A stretch of DNA of 64,000 nucleotides. Source: Notospermus geniculatus. Its lineage: Eukaryota > Nemertea > Pilidiophora > Heteronemertea > Lineidae. The stretch's first letter is position 1, and each line of letters begins with the position of its first letter. Below the pieces are notes generated by a model. It was given only the letters and a program-made list of their open reading frames with translations, did not search any database and was not told where the DNA came from. Below, in pieces: positions 10,536-22,254 of the stretch. The stretch lies in the NCBI GenBank assembly GCA_002633025.1, contig NMRB01000939.1, positions 54,853 through 118,852 on the forward strand. The letters are read 5' to 3'. The position numbers and the translations under genes are program-made.

Positions 10536-10985
10536 CATAGGGACAAGGGGGGCAAATGCCCCCCAGGCAAATTGTGGAGAAAAAAATTTTTTCGGCAAAC
10601 TCAAATGGGATAAAAGATCATTATTGTTCATGTCTCAAAGTGCAGGAACTTGACCTCTAATTGCATCTGAGAGCTTCTAATTTTCAAACTTTTTCTGATG
10701 GAAGTTGCCCCAGACCCCCACAAAACTGGCCCCTTCGGCGCGGAAGGNNNNNNNNNNNNNNNNNNNNNNNNNNNNNNNNNNNNNNNNNNNNNNNNNNNNN
10801 NNNNNNNNNNNNNNNNNNNNNNNNNNNNNNNNNNNNNNNNNNNNNNNNNNNNNNNNNNNNNNNNNNNNNNNNNNNNNNNNNNNNNNNNNNNNNNNNNNNN
10901 NNNNNNNNNNNNNNNNNNNNNNNNNNNNNNNNNNNNNNNNNNNNNNNNNNNNGGGGGGGGGGGGGGGGGGGGGGGGTTCAATTTT
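10530..10985. mobile_element. hAT-like element interrupted by the assembly gap
   Basis: The left part (GTAGCTAGCATAGGGAC, then CAAATGGGATAAAAGATCAT) matches 11646-11952. The interior is lost in Ns (10748-10952) followed by a long G run, which probably blocked sequencing. Confidence 0.5.
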
Positions 10986-11052
10986 GGAGTGACGAGAGTG
11001 AATGCCATCTAAAAACTGGTGGCGGAACTAAGTATTTGGCTGAACACAGAAG

Positions 11053-11302
11053 GAGCCTGATAGCCTAGTGGTTACATCCACTTAGCAAGCGGCAAGGCCT
11101 GGGTTCGAATCCAGCCCGGGCCAATGTGGGATTTCATTCCCGGCTCTTCAGTCCGTTGCATGGGACAGTATAAGCTGTGGTGCCTTGTACCTTGTGTCTT
11201 TGGCAAGTAAAAGACCCCACCCAAGTGAGGAACATGAGTAGCTCCTCCGTACTTACCAGGGCCAATAATGCTATGGCATCGGCCCTGACAGAAAAAATGG
11301 GG
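11053..11302 (+). mobile_element. tRNA-headed SINE, family 1
   Basis: Plus-strand copy with A-box TAGCCTAGTGG, B-box GGTTCGAATCC, the body TGGGATTTCATTCCCGGCTC and the end GGCCCTGACAGAAAAAA. Same family as 3440-3699 and 32008-32283. Confidence 0.85.
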
Positions 11303-11645
11303 GAAAAAACACTTTCAAATTTTTGCTCCAACACTGGGGGGACAAAAATGGCTGGCTCAAAAGGGTTTTGACGTTATTTTGACGTTATTATTCAGGAACA
11401 ACTTGTATGAAATGCCAAAAATATACTCTTATCTCAATTCTGAGAAATCGTTTTGGGCCCTTCTATTGAGCTCACTTGAAGTTCACCTGAAAAGGGTTAA
11501 CGAATGCTCCTTCAACCCATGACCTTGTGTTCTCCAAGTAATTACGGGGACTAGCTCTTGACCATCTCATCTGTGCCTACTCCATCATCTGAGTGAAAAA
11601 AGTCCCTCCTTCGAATGTTACATGCCGACTGATACGATGCCGCTA

Positions 11646-11952
11646 CAGGGCCGTAGCTAGCATAGGGCCGTAGCTAGCAAATGGCCCCCCCCCCAGGCCA
11701 GTTGTTCAAAAAAAGAAATTTCAGCAAAATCAAATGGGATAAAAGATCATTATTGTTCGTGTCTCGACAGAGCGCAGGAAATTGACCTCAGGACAGTGCA
11801 TCTCAGAGCTTCTAATTTTCAACATTTTTCTGGGGGAGGCCCCCAGACCCCCTGCAAAACTGGCTTCATTGGTGCTCGAAGGCAAAGCCCACGTCCGTTC
11901 AGCTCATCTGCTTAAAATGCACCCTAGCGAAAAAAAGCTAGCTACGGCCCTG
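11646..11952. mobile_element. hAT-like MITE (CAGGGCCGTAGCTAGC ends)
   Basis: Perfect terminal inverted repeat CAGGGCCGTAGCTAGC at both ends. Flanks read CCGCTA and CCACTA, a possible decayed target duplication. The interior overlaps in sequence with the gapped copy just upstream. Confidence 0.75.
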
Positions 11953-12393
11953 CCACTAGATGCACCGAACCATGGCCATCATCACAGCTCTCAGCGTTCC
12001 CCTCCTGCTGTTCCTACACACCAGTCAATCCATTGTTGTTTTAATTGTGTGAATTGCTCGTGTATATGGGGGCTGTTATCGGGTTGTTAGACGTATGTAT
12101 GTACAGATATAGAGTTCTCAATGCCTGCGTGAGAGTTGCCGTGGTAATCAGTTGACCATGACAATAACGTACTGCTCGTGGTTGATATCTGGATGCAGTC
12201 TTCACGGTATTGCTTCAGTTGGTTATTTTTTTCGGCGGATGGTGTCGTCGTGTTGCATCATATGACGTTTTGTTGGAAAGTGTTCAGACATTGTACATTC
12301 ATACTAAGGAGGTAAATTGATTTTGTTTTCCTGTGATTTTGATTTGATTTTGATGAAGGATGCTCACGTTTTGGGTCTACATGTATGAATTTA

Positions 12394-12654
12394 CAGGGGC
12401 GGATCCGGAATTCTGGTAAAGGGGGATCACAAGGCCAAGGGCGGACTGACGAAGGCAAGTGCCGAGCCACGGCAAAGGGTCTTGGGGACTTCCCCAGAAA
12501 ATTTTGAAATCTAGAAGGTCGTTGGCACTATTTCCCAGCATCTGAGGGACAAATTGCAAAGCAGTTCTGTGGCACTTTGTAAAAGGGCAATTTTTCTAAC
12601 GTTGGTCACCGAAAAATAGGGGGGTGGCTGGTTGTGCCCCCTGGATTTGCGCTT
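12394..12654 (+). mobile_element. hAT-like MITE (CAGGGGCGGATCC ends)
   Basis: Starts CAGGGGCGGATCC and ends CCCCCTGGATTTGCGCTTG. The interior is close to 5875-6149 (CCCCAGAAAATTTTG, GGGACAAATTGCAAAGCA). Confidence 0.65.
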
Positions 12655-12659
12655 GATTT

Positions 12660-13580
12660 AGGGTGATTTTGCCTGAGGTGATTCAATTCTGATACATTTA
12701 TTTAACTCTCCTGGCGTTGGGCTAAAACCCACTAGAATTGTCAGATTGGCCCACTTTTGAGTGTTGGATCCCAGTATGAAAATAATAGTGGACAAGGGTA
12801 TAAAAAAGATGGCTCGTCCAGTGTTGAAGGGTTCGGTGAGAAAGGTGTCTCCAAAAAGGTATAGGCTATTTTTGTGCCTGTCTGGTCATGTACAGTCCAG
12901 CTCACCACGCCCGAGTCAACCATGAAAGTTCATCAAGAAATCGCTCAATTATGTTGGCGGCCATATTTACCTAGTATTTGATATGATTGTTATTTGTCAT
13001 GCTTAATATGGCCACTTCTTGTCCGACGTGACCGTGTGCTCATGTTCTCACTACTGTTGCGCTGGTGATATTCATGGCGCGTGGAGGTGGTTAACGCTGT
13101 GAAAATCCATTGACCATGCCCTGGGGTACAGTCGGTTCCGAATGTAGGCCTACCTTCACTCCTGCAGTGAGTCATAACTGCATCTGTAAGTGCAATCCGG
13201 TCAGATGGCATACAGGGATTGCTGGACGCACCGGTTCTACTGTTGGGGGGGGGGGCTTGGGCCAGCCAGACGATAAAGCGCACATAGTAGTGCTATATAT
13301 GCACTAACTGTGTTCTTCAAGTCAAAAACATAGATAGATAGATAAACTTTATTTTCATCGGTATGTAATAAAGTTACAAACACGAGCTCATAAGAGCGGT
13401 TTGACCGATATCTAACAAAGTTAAAATAACGGAGAAAAGAGAAAACATAAAAATACAAACATATTTATACACCACCTGTAACTCGTGTGACCATAAGACT
13501 GGTGAACGGTCGCAGAACAGCAATAATAGAACAGGCTCAACACCGGTCACTTATCACCACCAAAACTACCAAGGAGGAAC
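12660..13580. other. no recognisable feature apart from a short GATA run
   Basis: Non-coding. A few GATA units lie at 13330-13345 and a G run near 13248. No supported gene. Confidence 0.4.
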
Positions 13581-13587
13581 CTTAAAG

Positions 13588-13700
13588 CGGGCCCATAACG
13601 TGCAATATTATTGCACAATATGAGGATCAAAATGGGCAATATCATTGCCAATCTTTCTTCTATTCTACCCATCATGCCAGAAGCACATCGTCAAGCGGAA
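13588..13700. mobile_element. half copy of an AATATTATTGCACAATAT MITE
   Basis: GTGCAATATTATTGCACAAT, then ATGGGCAATATCATTGCCAAT, matches the inverse of the right arm of the complete element at 35401-35562. The left arm is absent or diverged. Confidence 0.55.
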
Positions 13701-14182
13701 GGTATGCATATGGTACGGGTGCGTCACGCATCTCTTCTGCGTGATGTCCGCTCACCACGGGTGCATGACGCTGCATGTGGCTCGTGGATGGTGCACGGCA
13801 CGGAAGGGAGTCAATTGTGCAACATACTGTAGTTAGCGCCACACCAAAATTAGCATTAGTTAGGGCTAGCGTTAGCTATCGGTGCCCCAACACTGTATCT
13901 GAAACAACTAGCCCATCACTGCAACACTAGCTTACAGAATCAAAATCAGCGAACCATGATGACTGTGTGAATCCTGAATGATCACTCTCCAGCAAACGTT
14001 GTTAAACAAAATGCAATTACCATCAAAATCATTATGAATTAATATTTTATGGTTCAGATCACCGTTCGTGATACAAACGTCATTCTCCAATGATGCTGCG
14101 TGAGGTTGGGTTATAGTCTGTTTTGTCGTCTCTGGTTAGCTTATAGTCTGTTCTGTGGTCGCTCAAAATATACTCTCAGTAA

Positions 14183-14333
14183 AGGCGGTGACAGACTGGC
14201 GTGTACGTGACGCGTCGTGCAGGCATTCCGCCAATCAGATTCTTCGATAGTTGTTTCGGTCCGTGTTACCACCTCCCTGATTGGTTGAACACTTTCCCGA
14301 CGCATTGCTTACGCGCCAGTCTGTCACCGCCTT
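14183..14333. mobile_element. TAA-target MITE (AGGCGGTGACAGACTGGCG ends)
   Basis: Inverted ends AGGCGGTGACAGACTGGCG, TAA on both flanks, interior related to 7090-7243. A PIF/Harbinger-type origin is inferred from the 3-base target. Confidence 0.8.
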
Positions 14334-15417
14334 AAAGGAGCCAGCATTGCCACTTTTTCTCAACAGCCGGCACCACTGCGCCACTCTCCAACCTAAGGGA
14401 CTAACTACGTGTGGGCAAATGGACCTGATTTACTACGTACATTTTGTAATGGATTTGTGTAGTTCGTGTTGCTGCCACTAGGTGGCTCCCTCTACATTGG
14501 CAGTCAAATTACCCATTAGAGATCGCATACCCGTACTCCTTTAACCCTTTCGTTACTGGTATGTATGGTCACCAGCTTACGGAGGCCCAAATTTTCAAAA
14601 CTGTTTTATCCGTAAACTGTTTTAACAAAAATCTGTTCTAACTGAAACCTTCCATTATACAGGACCCGGTGACCGGGTCCCATGGAAATTTCGTGGGGGT
14701 TTCGATGACCCGGTGACCGGGTCGCACGTAACGAAAGGGTTAAGAGTTGTAGGCCTAGGCGATTTCCAGCCCACTGCACTTGAATTCTGGTCTGCTGCCA
14801 ACCCACAACCACAACAATGGGTAGCATTATCGATAATTGCTCAACATAACAAGGGGCCAGTCTTGCAGAACTCTTGCAAATGTATGCACAGTTTGTGTGT
14901 TACACCACAAACTTAAACATCACGATTAGTAAACGAAATCCAGCGAGGCCTAAGTAAATTCGCTTTTTCCTCTTGAAGCATTTATTCACGGTTGAGCAAC
15001 CGTCAAGGAAGGACTTCAAACTTTTAAACTCCGTGATTACAGTCCGTCTAAATACTTCCCCAGTCCGACAAGCATGGATCACTTATAAGGTACACAAATA
15101 AAGTGTTAAAAAGTTCCACGCCAGTTCACTTGAATGAGCAAAGTAAACTTGGTTTCACTTGTTGGTGATTTTATTTTTCACCAGACTTTTTCTCCTTGAA
15201 CGGTTCGATAATCTTACATGGTCTTGGCCTCACCGATCTTATGATGGCACGAAAACAGACCAAAGGCCCGCGTTCAATGGCACAAAGGCCAATAGGAATG
15301 CATGGATAGGGCCGACTGAGGAATTTTCTTCGTTTTTGCAAGGTTTTGCTCTAAATCCCAAAGAACAATTCCATGCTTGAAGGAAGGTAGACCTTTACTG
15401 TCAGAGCTGGTCCACCT

Positions 15418-15521
15418 AGTGGAACCTCCCTCTGATGCCTCTGATGCCTCAGGTATGCCTCGCAATTAAGGACAGCATCTTTTAACCCCTAAGGTGTCCT
15501 TACTGCGAGGTTACAGTGTAT
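15418..15521. mobile_element. short relative of the pogo-like MITE
   Basis: Ends AGTGGAACCTCCC and GAGGTTACAGTG with GCCTCGCAATTAAGGACAGC inside. An equivalent lies in copy B near 20210-20326. It is shorter and more diverged than the 178-base family. Confidence 0.55.
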
Positions 15522-15556
15522 TTGGGAGATTCCTATTGCTCACTTGGCAAACCAAC

Positions 15557-15814
15557 CAGTGGCGGATCCAGGAGTTGCCGGACGGGGGGTGCGTGGAATG
15601 GGCAAACCCCATTCTCTGAGCACGGAAGGCGCGAAGCCCTGAAAATTTTGGGGTAAAAGTGCCGGAACCTCAATTTCCTGGCTCCTGGGCAGGCCAAATT
15701 GAACTTTCTTTTTACTGAAAATCAGGGGTCTGTTTATATGGCTAAGAAAATTTTTGCTGCTCTGCTGCTGAAGGGGGGCGTGCACTGGGCACGCCCCCCT
15801 TGGATCCGCCACTG
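15557..15814. mobile_element. hAT-like MITE, intact in copy A
   Basis: Perfect ends CAGTGGCGGATCCA and TGGATCCGCCACTG. The copy-B counterpart (20364-21468) is the same element split by an 829-base insertion, so this copy shows the empty site. Confidence 0.8.
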
Positions 15815-16048
15815 CCAACATAGGCCTACTTTCGTGACACAAAGGGGAGTGCATGCCTGCGTGCCCCCCCCCCACATGAATTAGACAAGGAGTACCTGAT
15901 CCTACCAACCTGCGCGATGCAATCAGACATGACTTGTTTGGTAGGACCAGTATTGGCTGCCATTTCTGGACTGGAGGAATTTAGGCAGTGATGTCAATTG
16001 GAAATTTCTTGTAAATTATGTAAATTTATTCAGTAGGAGCTGTCGGCG

Positions 16049-16205
16049 AGTTGACCAATAGGTGTCACTACGGCCCAATTCAATGCATATAGTGGACCTA
16101 TTCATTCTTGATCAAGCACCAATCACGTGGATTTTCCTGTGTATTGGTCCGCTAGAACTTTGCTGCCATCTTTTGGCAATACGTATGGCTGACTGCTCGT
16201 ATTTT
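16049..16205. repeat. dispersed repeat (GAGTTGACCAATAGGTGTCA block)
   Basis: The block from GAGTTGACCAATAGGTGTCA to GGCAATACGTATGGCTGACT also occurs in copy B (21672-21835) and far away at 56432-56600. It is therefore a dispersed family, not only part of the duplication. No terminal structure is visible. Confidence 0.7.
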
Positions 16206-16475
16206 GAGTACGGCTGATGTACTGGAATGCAGACAGAAGGTGACCTACATTTGACCAAGAAAATTCACCAATCGCGAAGGGTTTGAAAATATAAAAGGTA
16301 TCAACATAATACTAATAGTTCATAAACTTAACACCTCTGCCAGCACCGGCCAATCAGATTCACCAAAGCGACAGGCACGGCCGGTCCTAACATATAAAAA
16401 AGTCCGATGTAAAATAGTTAGGACTGGGTACCAGTCTACCCATGAATCTGCGTCTCAAAGTGTCTGGTAATCTAG

Positions 16476-16946
16476 GGCCACTGAAACCAGATTATAACGT
16501 TTTCGTCAACCAATTCCAAAAAATCAGTGAGGGAATTTCGTCAACTTTCATCTTTCATCCACCACGTGCCGTTACAATCAGACAATAGTGTTCAGAACGA
16601 GGCTTCCGCCCCTCTGACACTTCGTCAGAAAATTGATATCAACAACCCGGATACCACAGAACCATATCATGTACACTGAATGCATGCCGAGGATCTGGCA
16701 AACAACACCTGGAAGTGAGGTAGGCGGGATTCCCCGAGCGAGCTCGATCACGGCAGACGGCTTTTAAAGGCTCACTCACCCAGACGCCGCGCGCGGCGCT
16801 GGAGAGTCGATGTAAAGATCGTCGGCAAGGAGATGCGGATTTTTGGCGCGGATTTTTTATAAAAGATGAACGACGAACTTTTTTGATGCGGGGCCAAAAT
16901 CGCATGCGGGCGGTGACGAGAACCTTATCATCTAGTTTCAGTGGCC
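16476..16946. mobile_element. 471-base MITE present only in copy A, TAG target
   Basis: Ends GGCCACTGAAACCAGAT and the inverse ATCTAGTTTCAGTGGCC, flanked by TAG on both sides. Copy B has the uninterrupted site (TAATCTAGGCCCTG), which proves the boundaries. The interior is GC-rich with GCCGCGCGCGGCGC near 16785. Confidence 0.85.
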
Positions 16947-18130
16947 TAGGCCCTGCCCCAGCCTGTCTGGATGAGGTTCTGGACGGACAATTTGATTTGA
17001 AGAAGGCGTGTATTTCATTGTCATCCACATTGCTATCAATTGTCGCCAGTCATGGTCTACGGAGATTAACTTCGATTGTTTTGAAGTCTGTTCTTTTGTT
17101 GTATCCCTCCAACATGGCCGCTGTGACGTCACGTGCAAACACTCTATTGGGGTCAAAAATTTGTGAAATTCGGACACGACCCTTCGTATTATATCATTTT
17201 ATGCGTTGTTCTTTGTGCTTTGGATAGCTATCAATTAGGGAGAGTGTTAACTGTCCTGTTCTTCTGCCCACTCCACTGTCCCCCACCTGCTGGGCCACTC
17301 TACTCCCTCTACCCAAACCACCAATTTTGGAACAGACTAGACACAATTTATTCTAATCTATCTTAATTTAAGTACAGTTGCCCAATCAGTGTCCAAATAG
17401 CTCTTATCAGACCATCAAATGTTTGGACAACTTGACAAGCCAGTGAACTGAAGACGACAGGAGGTATTGTCCAAACAAGTTGTTTTATTTACAAACAGGC
17501 CCGTTTGTGTCACACACCTGACTGAACATGTTCCGGACGGTGATTCAGAATTACTTTCAATTTCGACCAAATTGCTCGATCTAAGTGGACTTCTGAAAAT
17601 CTCCACGTCATTGAACATGGAAATAATTAAGGTGATGTAAAGTAGCCCCTTTATTCGGGTGTGTTTCAAAAAGTGTTTCGTCCGACACCAAAAAAATTTC
17701 CACATTCTTTTGTCTACTGGTGACAGGCTGTTTCTTGAAACTGTACAATATCAAAAATAGATAATATTCATGTCGGATCTAGGTATCATGGAACTCGAAA
17801 TTATGACACTGCAAACTGATTGTTCTATTAGCCGTTTAAAGTCTGACAGTAGAAAGAAGTTTTGGTGTCGGATGGAACGATAGATTTTGTTGGTAAGCTC
17901 AATATTTTTTGATACCCTCCCAGATAAGCATACACTGTACATCCCAGATGGAGAAACTAATAGTTAAAGGTCTATATTATTGATTAATATATTTGATTTT
18001 TGGAAAATCAATGGCACAAATCTTTGTGGTCACTTCAAAGTTGAATTTTGCCCCATTTTCTTGGGTGACCAATTTTGAAACACACCCATTCGTTCTTCCC
18101 GATGCAGAATGGGAACCCCAGCCCACTCCC

Positions 18131-18285
18131 TCAATAGGTGTCACTAGTGGTTAAAACTATTGAAATGAAGCTGACATCCCAGTCCTGGTCAATTTCCCAC
18201 ACAAAAGGCACCCATTGTATGGGACCTGGTTTCGGTGTGCTGCCCTCTATTGTAGCTAGGGTCCCCATTGAGATCATGAGGTGTG
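18131..18285. repeat. dispersed repeat (TCAATAGGTGTCACTAGTGG block)
   Basis: The block runs through GGTCAATTTCCCACACAAAA to GTGTGCTGCCCTCTATTG. It recurs at 24521-24655 in copy B and at 51237-51605, where a 228-base MITE interrupts it. Confidence 0.75.
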
Positions 18286-18783
18286 AAACACCAAATTCAT
18301 TATCTTGGCCTAATGTGAATGGAATCTTACATAATCATGCTATGCTTGGTTGGCACACTTTGAAAAGGAAAGTTAGGTTAATTATTGGAAAATCTCTCAA
18401 GTTCTTTCTCATGTCTTGGCCAGGCATTCTTGTGCGGTCAGCTCGACAGTTGAGACATGTAAGTATTTTATTCTCATTTACTTCAGTCTGTGAATTTTGA
18501 TAGGGGAAGTCCAGGTTTTCTTGGTTTGTGTGGAATTTGTCTTGAACAGAACAGGACATACTATTGTCGCAAGCCATCAAATGCCTGGCTATTAAACGAT
18601 AACACGATCGCTCTGACGTATTTGTGACCCGTCACTACAAAAATTTTGTCCACGGTATGTGCTCTTTGGACCTCTGAAACACACCCACCACCCCTCAGTG
18701 CTAAGGTTCTCTGAAGTGTAAAGTCGGATGACATCTCTACCGTTGTTGATATCAGCCTATGAACCCATACTTTAACTTTTTAG

Positions 18784-19068
18784 CCGAGAGCAGATCGACC
18801 TTGCGACTGGAAGCAACTTAACGCAACAGTTGATCGCGCACATCGACTACGACTGGTCATTGCGGCAACAAGTGGCACAATCCAGTCTTACATGAGCAAC
18901 TGGCTGGAACTAGCGGCAACGGTCGGCAATAGCGTTGCTGGGGCGGGCACATCGACCTGTTTGAGCAACTGATCAGTTGCTGCTGTTTCCAGCCAGTCGC
19001 CCACCGTTGCCGGAAACGCCATTGCCGGTAGTTGCTTCCAGTCGCAAGGTCGATCTGCTCTCGGCTTA
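18784..19068. mobile_element. foldback MITE with GACTGGAAGCAACT ends
   Basis: Inverted ends AGCCGAGAGCAGATCGACCT, then TGCGACTGGAAGCAACT, flanked by TAACTTT on both sides. The interior is full of GCAAC/GTTGC motifs that pair with each other. Relatives lie at 25225-25523, 38909-39424 and 60160-60602. Confidence 0.75.
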
Positions 19069-19539
19069 ACTTTAGTTGGCAGGTTGAGACCAGCATTTTG
19101 TCAATTCCAGTAGGCCTAGGCTTATTGTCTGTCTTTTGTAAAATCTGAGTGATTACATTTCTTCCTTTATCTCCTGGAGTTATTTTGGTTCATCCTGGTT
19201 CATATCTTGTGCGATTTAATAAGACTAGTTTTGCTGTGATGTCACAATTGTGTGAGGTGCCGCTTGGTCAACAGAACTTATCTTGCTAATTCCATTCAAT
19301 ACTTCATATCTTCGGTCAAGATCTCTGGATTTTGCTTTCCAAGTCTGCAATTTACGATTTTGAGGGCATTCCGTGGAAAATGGCTACTTTGATCATGTGA
19401 CATTCAAACTGCGGCAGTAAATCAGCCGAGTGAATCAAAACAGAAACGCGCTAATCCCCGAACAAAGCCGTCCCATTTTTCACCGAAAATGGAGTGCTTC
19501 CATTATGATGTGCCACCTCGGAGGGTCCAATACGCTACT

Positions 19540-19630
19540 ATACAGTCATTACATAGTAAGGTATAGCAGATAACAGGTCAACTCAGGTTGATAACAAAAT
19601 CCAACATGGCTACCGTCCATTATAGTATAG
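19540..19630. other. spacer between duplication copies
   Basis: Ninety-one bases without counterpart after copy B. It contains GATAACAGGTCAACTCAGG and GTATAG motifs but no terminal repeats. Confidence 0.7.
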
Positions 19631-20520
19631 ATAACAAGGGGCCAGTCTTGCGGAACTCTTGCAAATGTGTGCACATTGTGTATTACACCACAAACTTAAA
19701 CATCACGATTAGTAAACGAAATCTAGCGAGGCCTAAGTAAATTCACTTTCTTCTCTTGAAGCATTTATTCACGGTTGAGCAACCGTCAAGGAAGGACTTC
19801 AAACTTTTAAACTCCGTGATTACAGTCCGTCTAAATTCTTGCCCAGTCCGACAAGCATGGATCACTTATAAGGTACACAAATAAAGTGTTAAAAAGTTCC
19901 ACGCCAGTTCACTTGAATGAGCAAAGTAAACTTGGTTTCATTTGTTGGTGATTTTATTTTTCACCAGACTTATTCTCCTTGAACGGTTCGATAATCTTAC
20001 ATGGTCTTGGCCTTACCGATCTTATGATCATTTGCCAAGAAAACAGACCAAAGGCCCGCGTTCAATGGCACTGAGGCCAATAGGAATGCGTAGATAGGGC
20101 CGACAGGAATTTTCTTCGTTTTTGCAAGGTTTTGCTCTAAATCCCAAAGAACAATGCCATGCTTGAAGGAAGGTAGACCTTTAGTGTCACAGGTGGTCCA
20201 CTTAGCGGAACCTCCCTGTGGTGCCTCAGGATTGTGGGTTTTCGTCACTTGACATGATTTCAGGACACCTCGCAATTAAGGACAGCATCTTTTAACCCCT
20301 AAGGTGTCCCTGCGAGGTTACAGTGTATTTGGGAGATTCCTATTGCGCACTTGGCAAACCACCCAGTGGCGGATCCAGGAGTTGCCGAACGGGGGTGCGT
20401 GGAATGGGCAAACCCCATTCTCTGAGCACGGAAGGCGCAAAGCCCTGAAAATTTTGGGGTAAAAGTGCCGGAACCTCGATTTCCTGGCTCCTGGGCAGGC
20501 CAAATTGAACTTTCTTTTTA

Positions 20521-20593
20521 GCCCGCTTGGCCCATAGGCCAAAAGGGCTTATGCTGTGCTTGGCGCCTTTAGTGGTGGTCTGTCGTGCGTTAG

Positions 20594-20625
<32 letters not shown>

Positions 20626-21349
20626 TGTGTCCGTAAACTTTTCCCTTGTCAGATGGATAGCGCCTTCAGTTTTTGACGGATCATTTTCATATTGCATATG
20701 GGTGTGTATGACCACAAAATCTAGGCCAAGTTCGATTTTGGGTGCGATGCGATTCCTACTTTGGCCAGTAGGGGGCGTTTTGTGAAAAAATTCAAAGGCC
20801 TGTATTTTGAGAATGGCTTGAGCTATCGCGATGAAACTTTGTGTGTATGTACCTCTAGCTTGTGGTGACTTGCACACGAAATTTCGGCGCAATCTGATTC
20901 TTGACTTTGCCACTAGGGGGCCAAAACGAAAATATCAAATTTTTCCTTGTCAGATGGATAGCGCCTTCAGTTTTTGAAGGATCATTTTCATATTGCATAC
21001 AGGTGTGTATGACCCAAAAATCTAGGTCAAGTTCGATTTTGGGTGCGATGCGATTCCTATTTTGGTAGGTAGGGGGCGTTTTGTGAAAAACTTAAAAGGG
21101 CTATATTTTGATAATCGTGTGAGCTATTGTATTGAACCTTTGTATGTATTTACCTCTAGGTTGTAGTGACTTCTTGACGAAATTTTGGTGAAATCTAATT
21201 CTTGACTTTGCCACCAGGAGGCCAAAACCAAACTCACAAAATCTGCTATGTACGCTTTGGTCAAATATGGCTTGTATGGGATTCTGATATGGCTTATTCT
21301 TTCCACCACTGTGCTAAAAAGCCAAGCGGGCACAGTGCCATTGGCACTA
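20521..21349 (+). mobile_element. 829-base insertion with a GCCCGCTTGGC end on each side
   Basis: It splits the hAT-like MITE of copy B. Both sides carry TTTTTA, while copy A has a single TTTTTA, so a 6-base target duplication is likely. The left end folds (GCCCGCTTGGCCCATAGGCC) and is followed by a GTGC microsatellite at 20587-20627. The body is two 301-base tandem units (20645 and 20946). Four CTCF-like CCANNAGGGGGC cores lie about 150 bases apart. I do not know the superfamily. Confidence 0.8.
20587..20627. repeat. GTGC tetranucleotide microsatellite
   Basis: About eight GTGC units in a row inside the 829-base insertion. The plus-strand open frame starting there is low-complexity. Confidence 0.9.
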
Positions 21350-21950
21350 TTTTTACTGAAAATCAGGGGCCTGTTTATATAGCTAAGAAAATTTTTGTTG
21401 CTCTGCGGCTGAACGGGGGCGTGCACTGGGCACGCCCCCCCCCTTGGATCCGCCACTGCCAACATAGGCCTACTTCCGTGACACAAAGGGGAGTGCATGC
21501 CTGCCCCCCCCCCCCATGAATTAGACAAGTAGTACCTGATCCTACCGACCTGCACGATGCAATCAGACGTGACTTGTTTGGTAGGACCAGTATTGGCCGC
21601 CATTTGTGGCGGAATTTAGGCAGTGATGTCAATTGGAAATTTCTTGTAAATTATGTAAATTTATTCAATAGGAGCTGTCAGTGAGTTGACCAATAGGTGT
21701 CACTACGGCCCAATTCAATGCATATAGTGGACCTATTCATTCTTAATCAAGCACCAATCACGTGGATTTTCCTGTGTATTGGTATTAGAACTTTGCTGCC
21801 ATCTTTTGGCAATACGTATGGCTGACTGCTCGTATTCTGAGTACGGCTGATGTACCGGAATGCAGACAGAAGGTGACCTACATTTGACCAAGAAAACCCA
21901 ACAATCGTGAAGGGTTTGAAAATAGAAAAGGTATCAACATAATACTAATA

Positions 21951-22128
21951 CAGTGGAACCTCCCTTAACGGACACCTCTGCCAGGAGGACACCTCTCTAT
22001 TAAGGACACCGAAGTTCAGTCCCAAATTGATCATTTCTATTCATTTCAACCTCTGTAATCAGGACACCTCTCAATTGAGGACAGTATTTGTCAGTCCCAA
22101 AGGTGTCCGTAATAGAGAGGTTCCACTG
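21951..22128 (+). mobile_element. 178-base pogo-like MITE, copy-B specific
   Basis: Ends CAGTGGAACCTCCCTTAACG and inverse, TA on both sides. The copy-A site reads ACTAATAGTTCATAAAC with a single TA, confirming TA duplication on insertion. Confidence 0.9.
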
Positions 22129-22254
22129 TAGTTCATAAACTTAACACCTCTGCCAGCACCGGCCAATCAAATTCACGAAAGTGATAGGCACAGCTGGTCC
22201 TAACATATAAAAAAGTCCGATGTAAAATAGTTAGAACTGGGTACCAGTCTACCC

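Larger units (their letters stand above)
14846..19539 (+). repeat. segmental duplication, copy A (4.7 kb)
   Basis: From ATAACAAGGGGCCAGTCTTG to GAGGGTCCAATACGCTACT, this block is repeated in the same orientation at 19631-25997 after a 91-base spacer. Single-base differences are sparse, and most of the length difference comes from mobile elements present in only one copy. Neither copy holds a convincing gene. Either a tandem duplication or two divergent haplotypes assembled in series would look like this. Confidence 0.9.

Noticed and set aside
10628-11068. ORFs of 95-135 codons across the N run
   Set aside because: Most of their length is unknown bases followed by a poly-G (poly-Gly or poly-Pro) tract.
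11053-11130. tRNA gene (also at 3640, 28860, 32220, 35800, 45510 and 58800)
   Set aside because: A- and B-boxes are present, but the acceptor stems do not pair and each head continues into a SINE body or is repeated.
16639-17028. Minus-strand 129-codon frame starting MDDNEIHAFF
   Set aside because: It runs from a repeated segment into the 16476-16946 MITE. The copy-B equivalent lacks the MITE part and changes sequence, so the frame is not conserved between copies.
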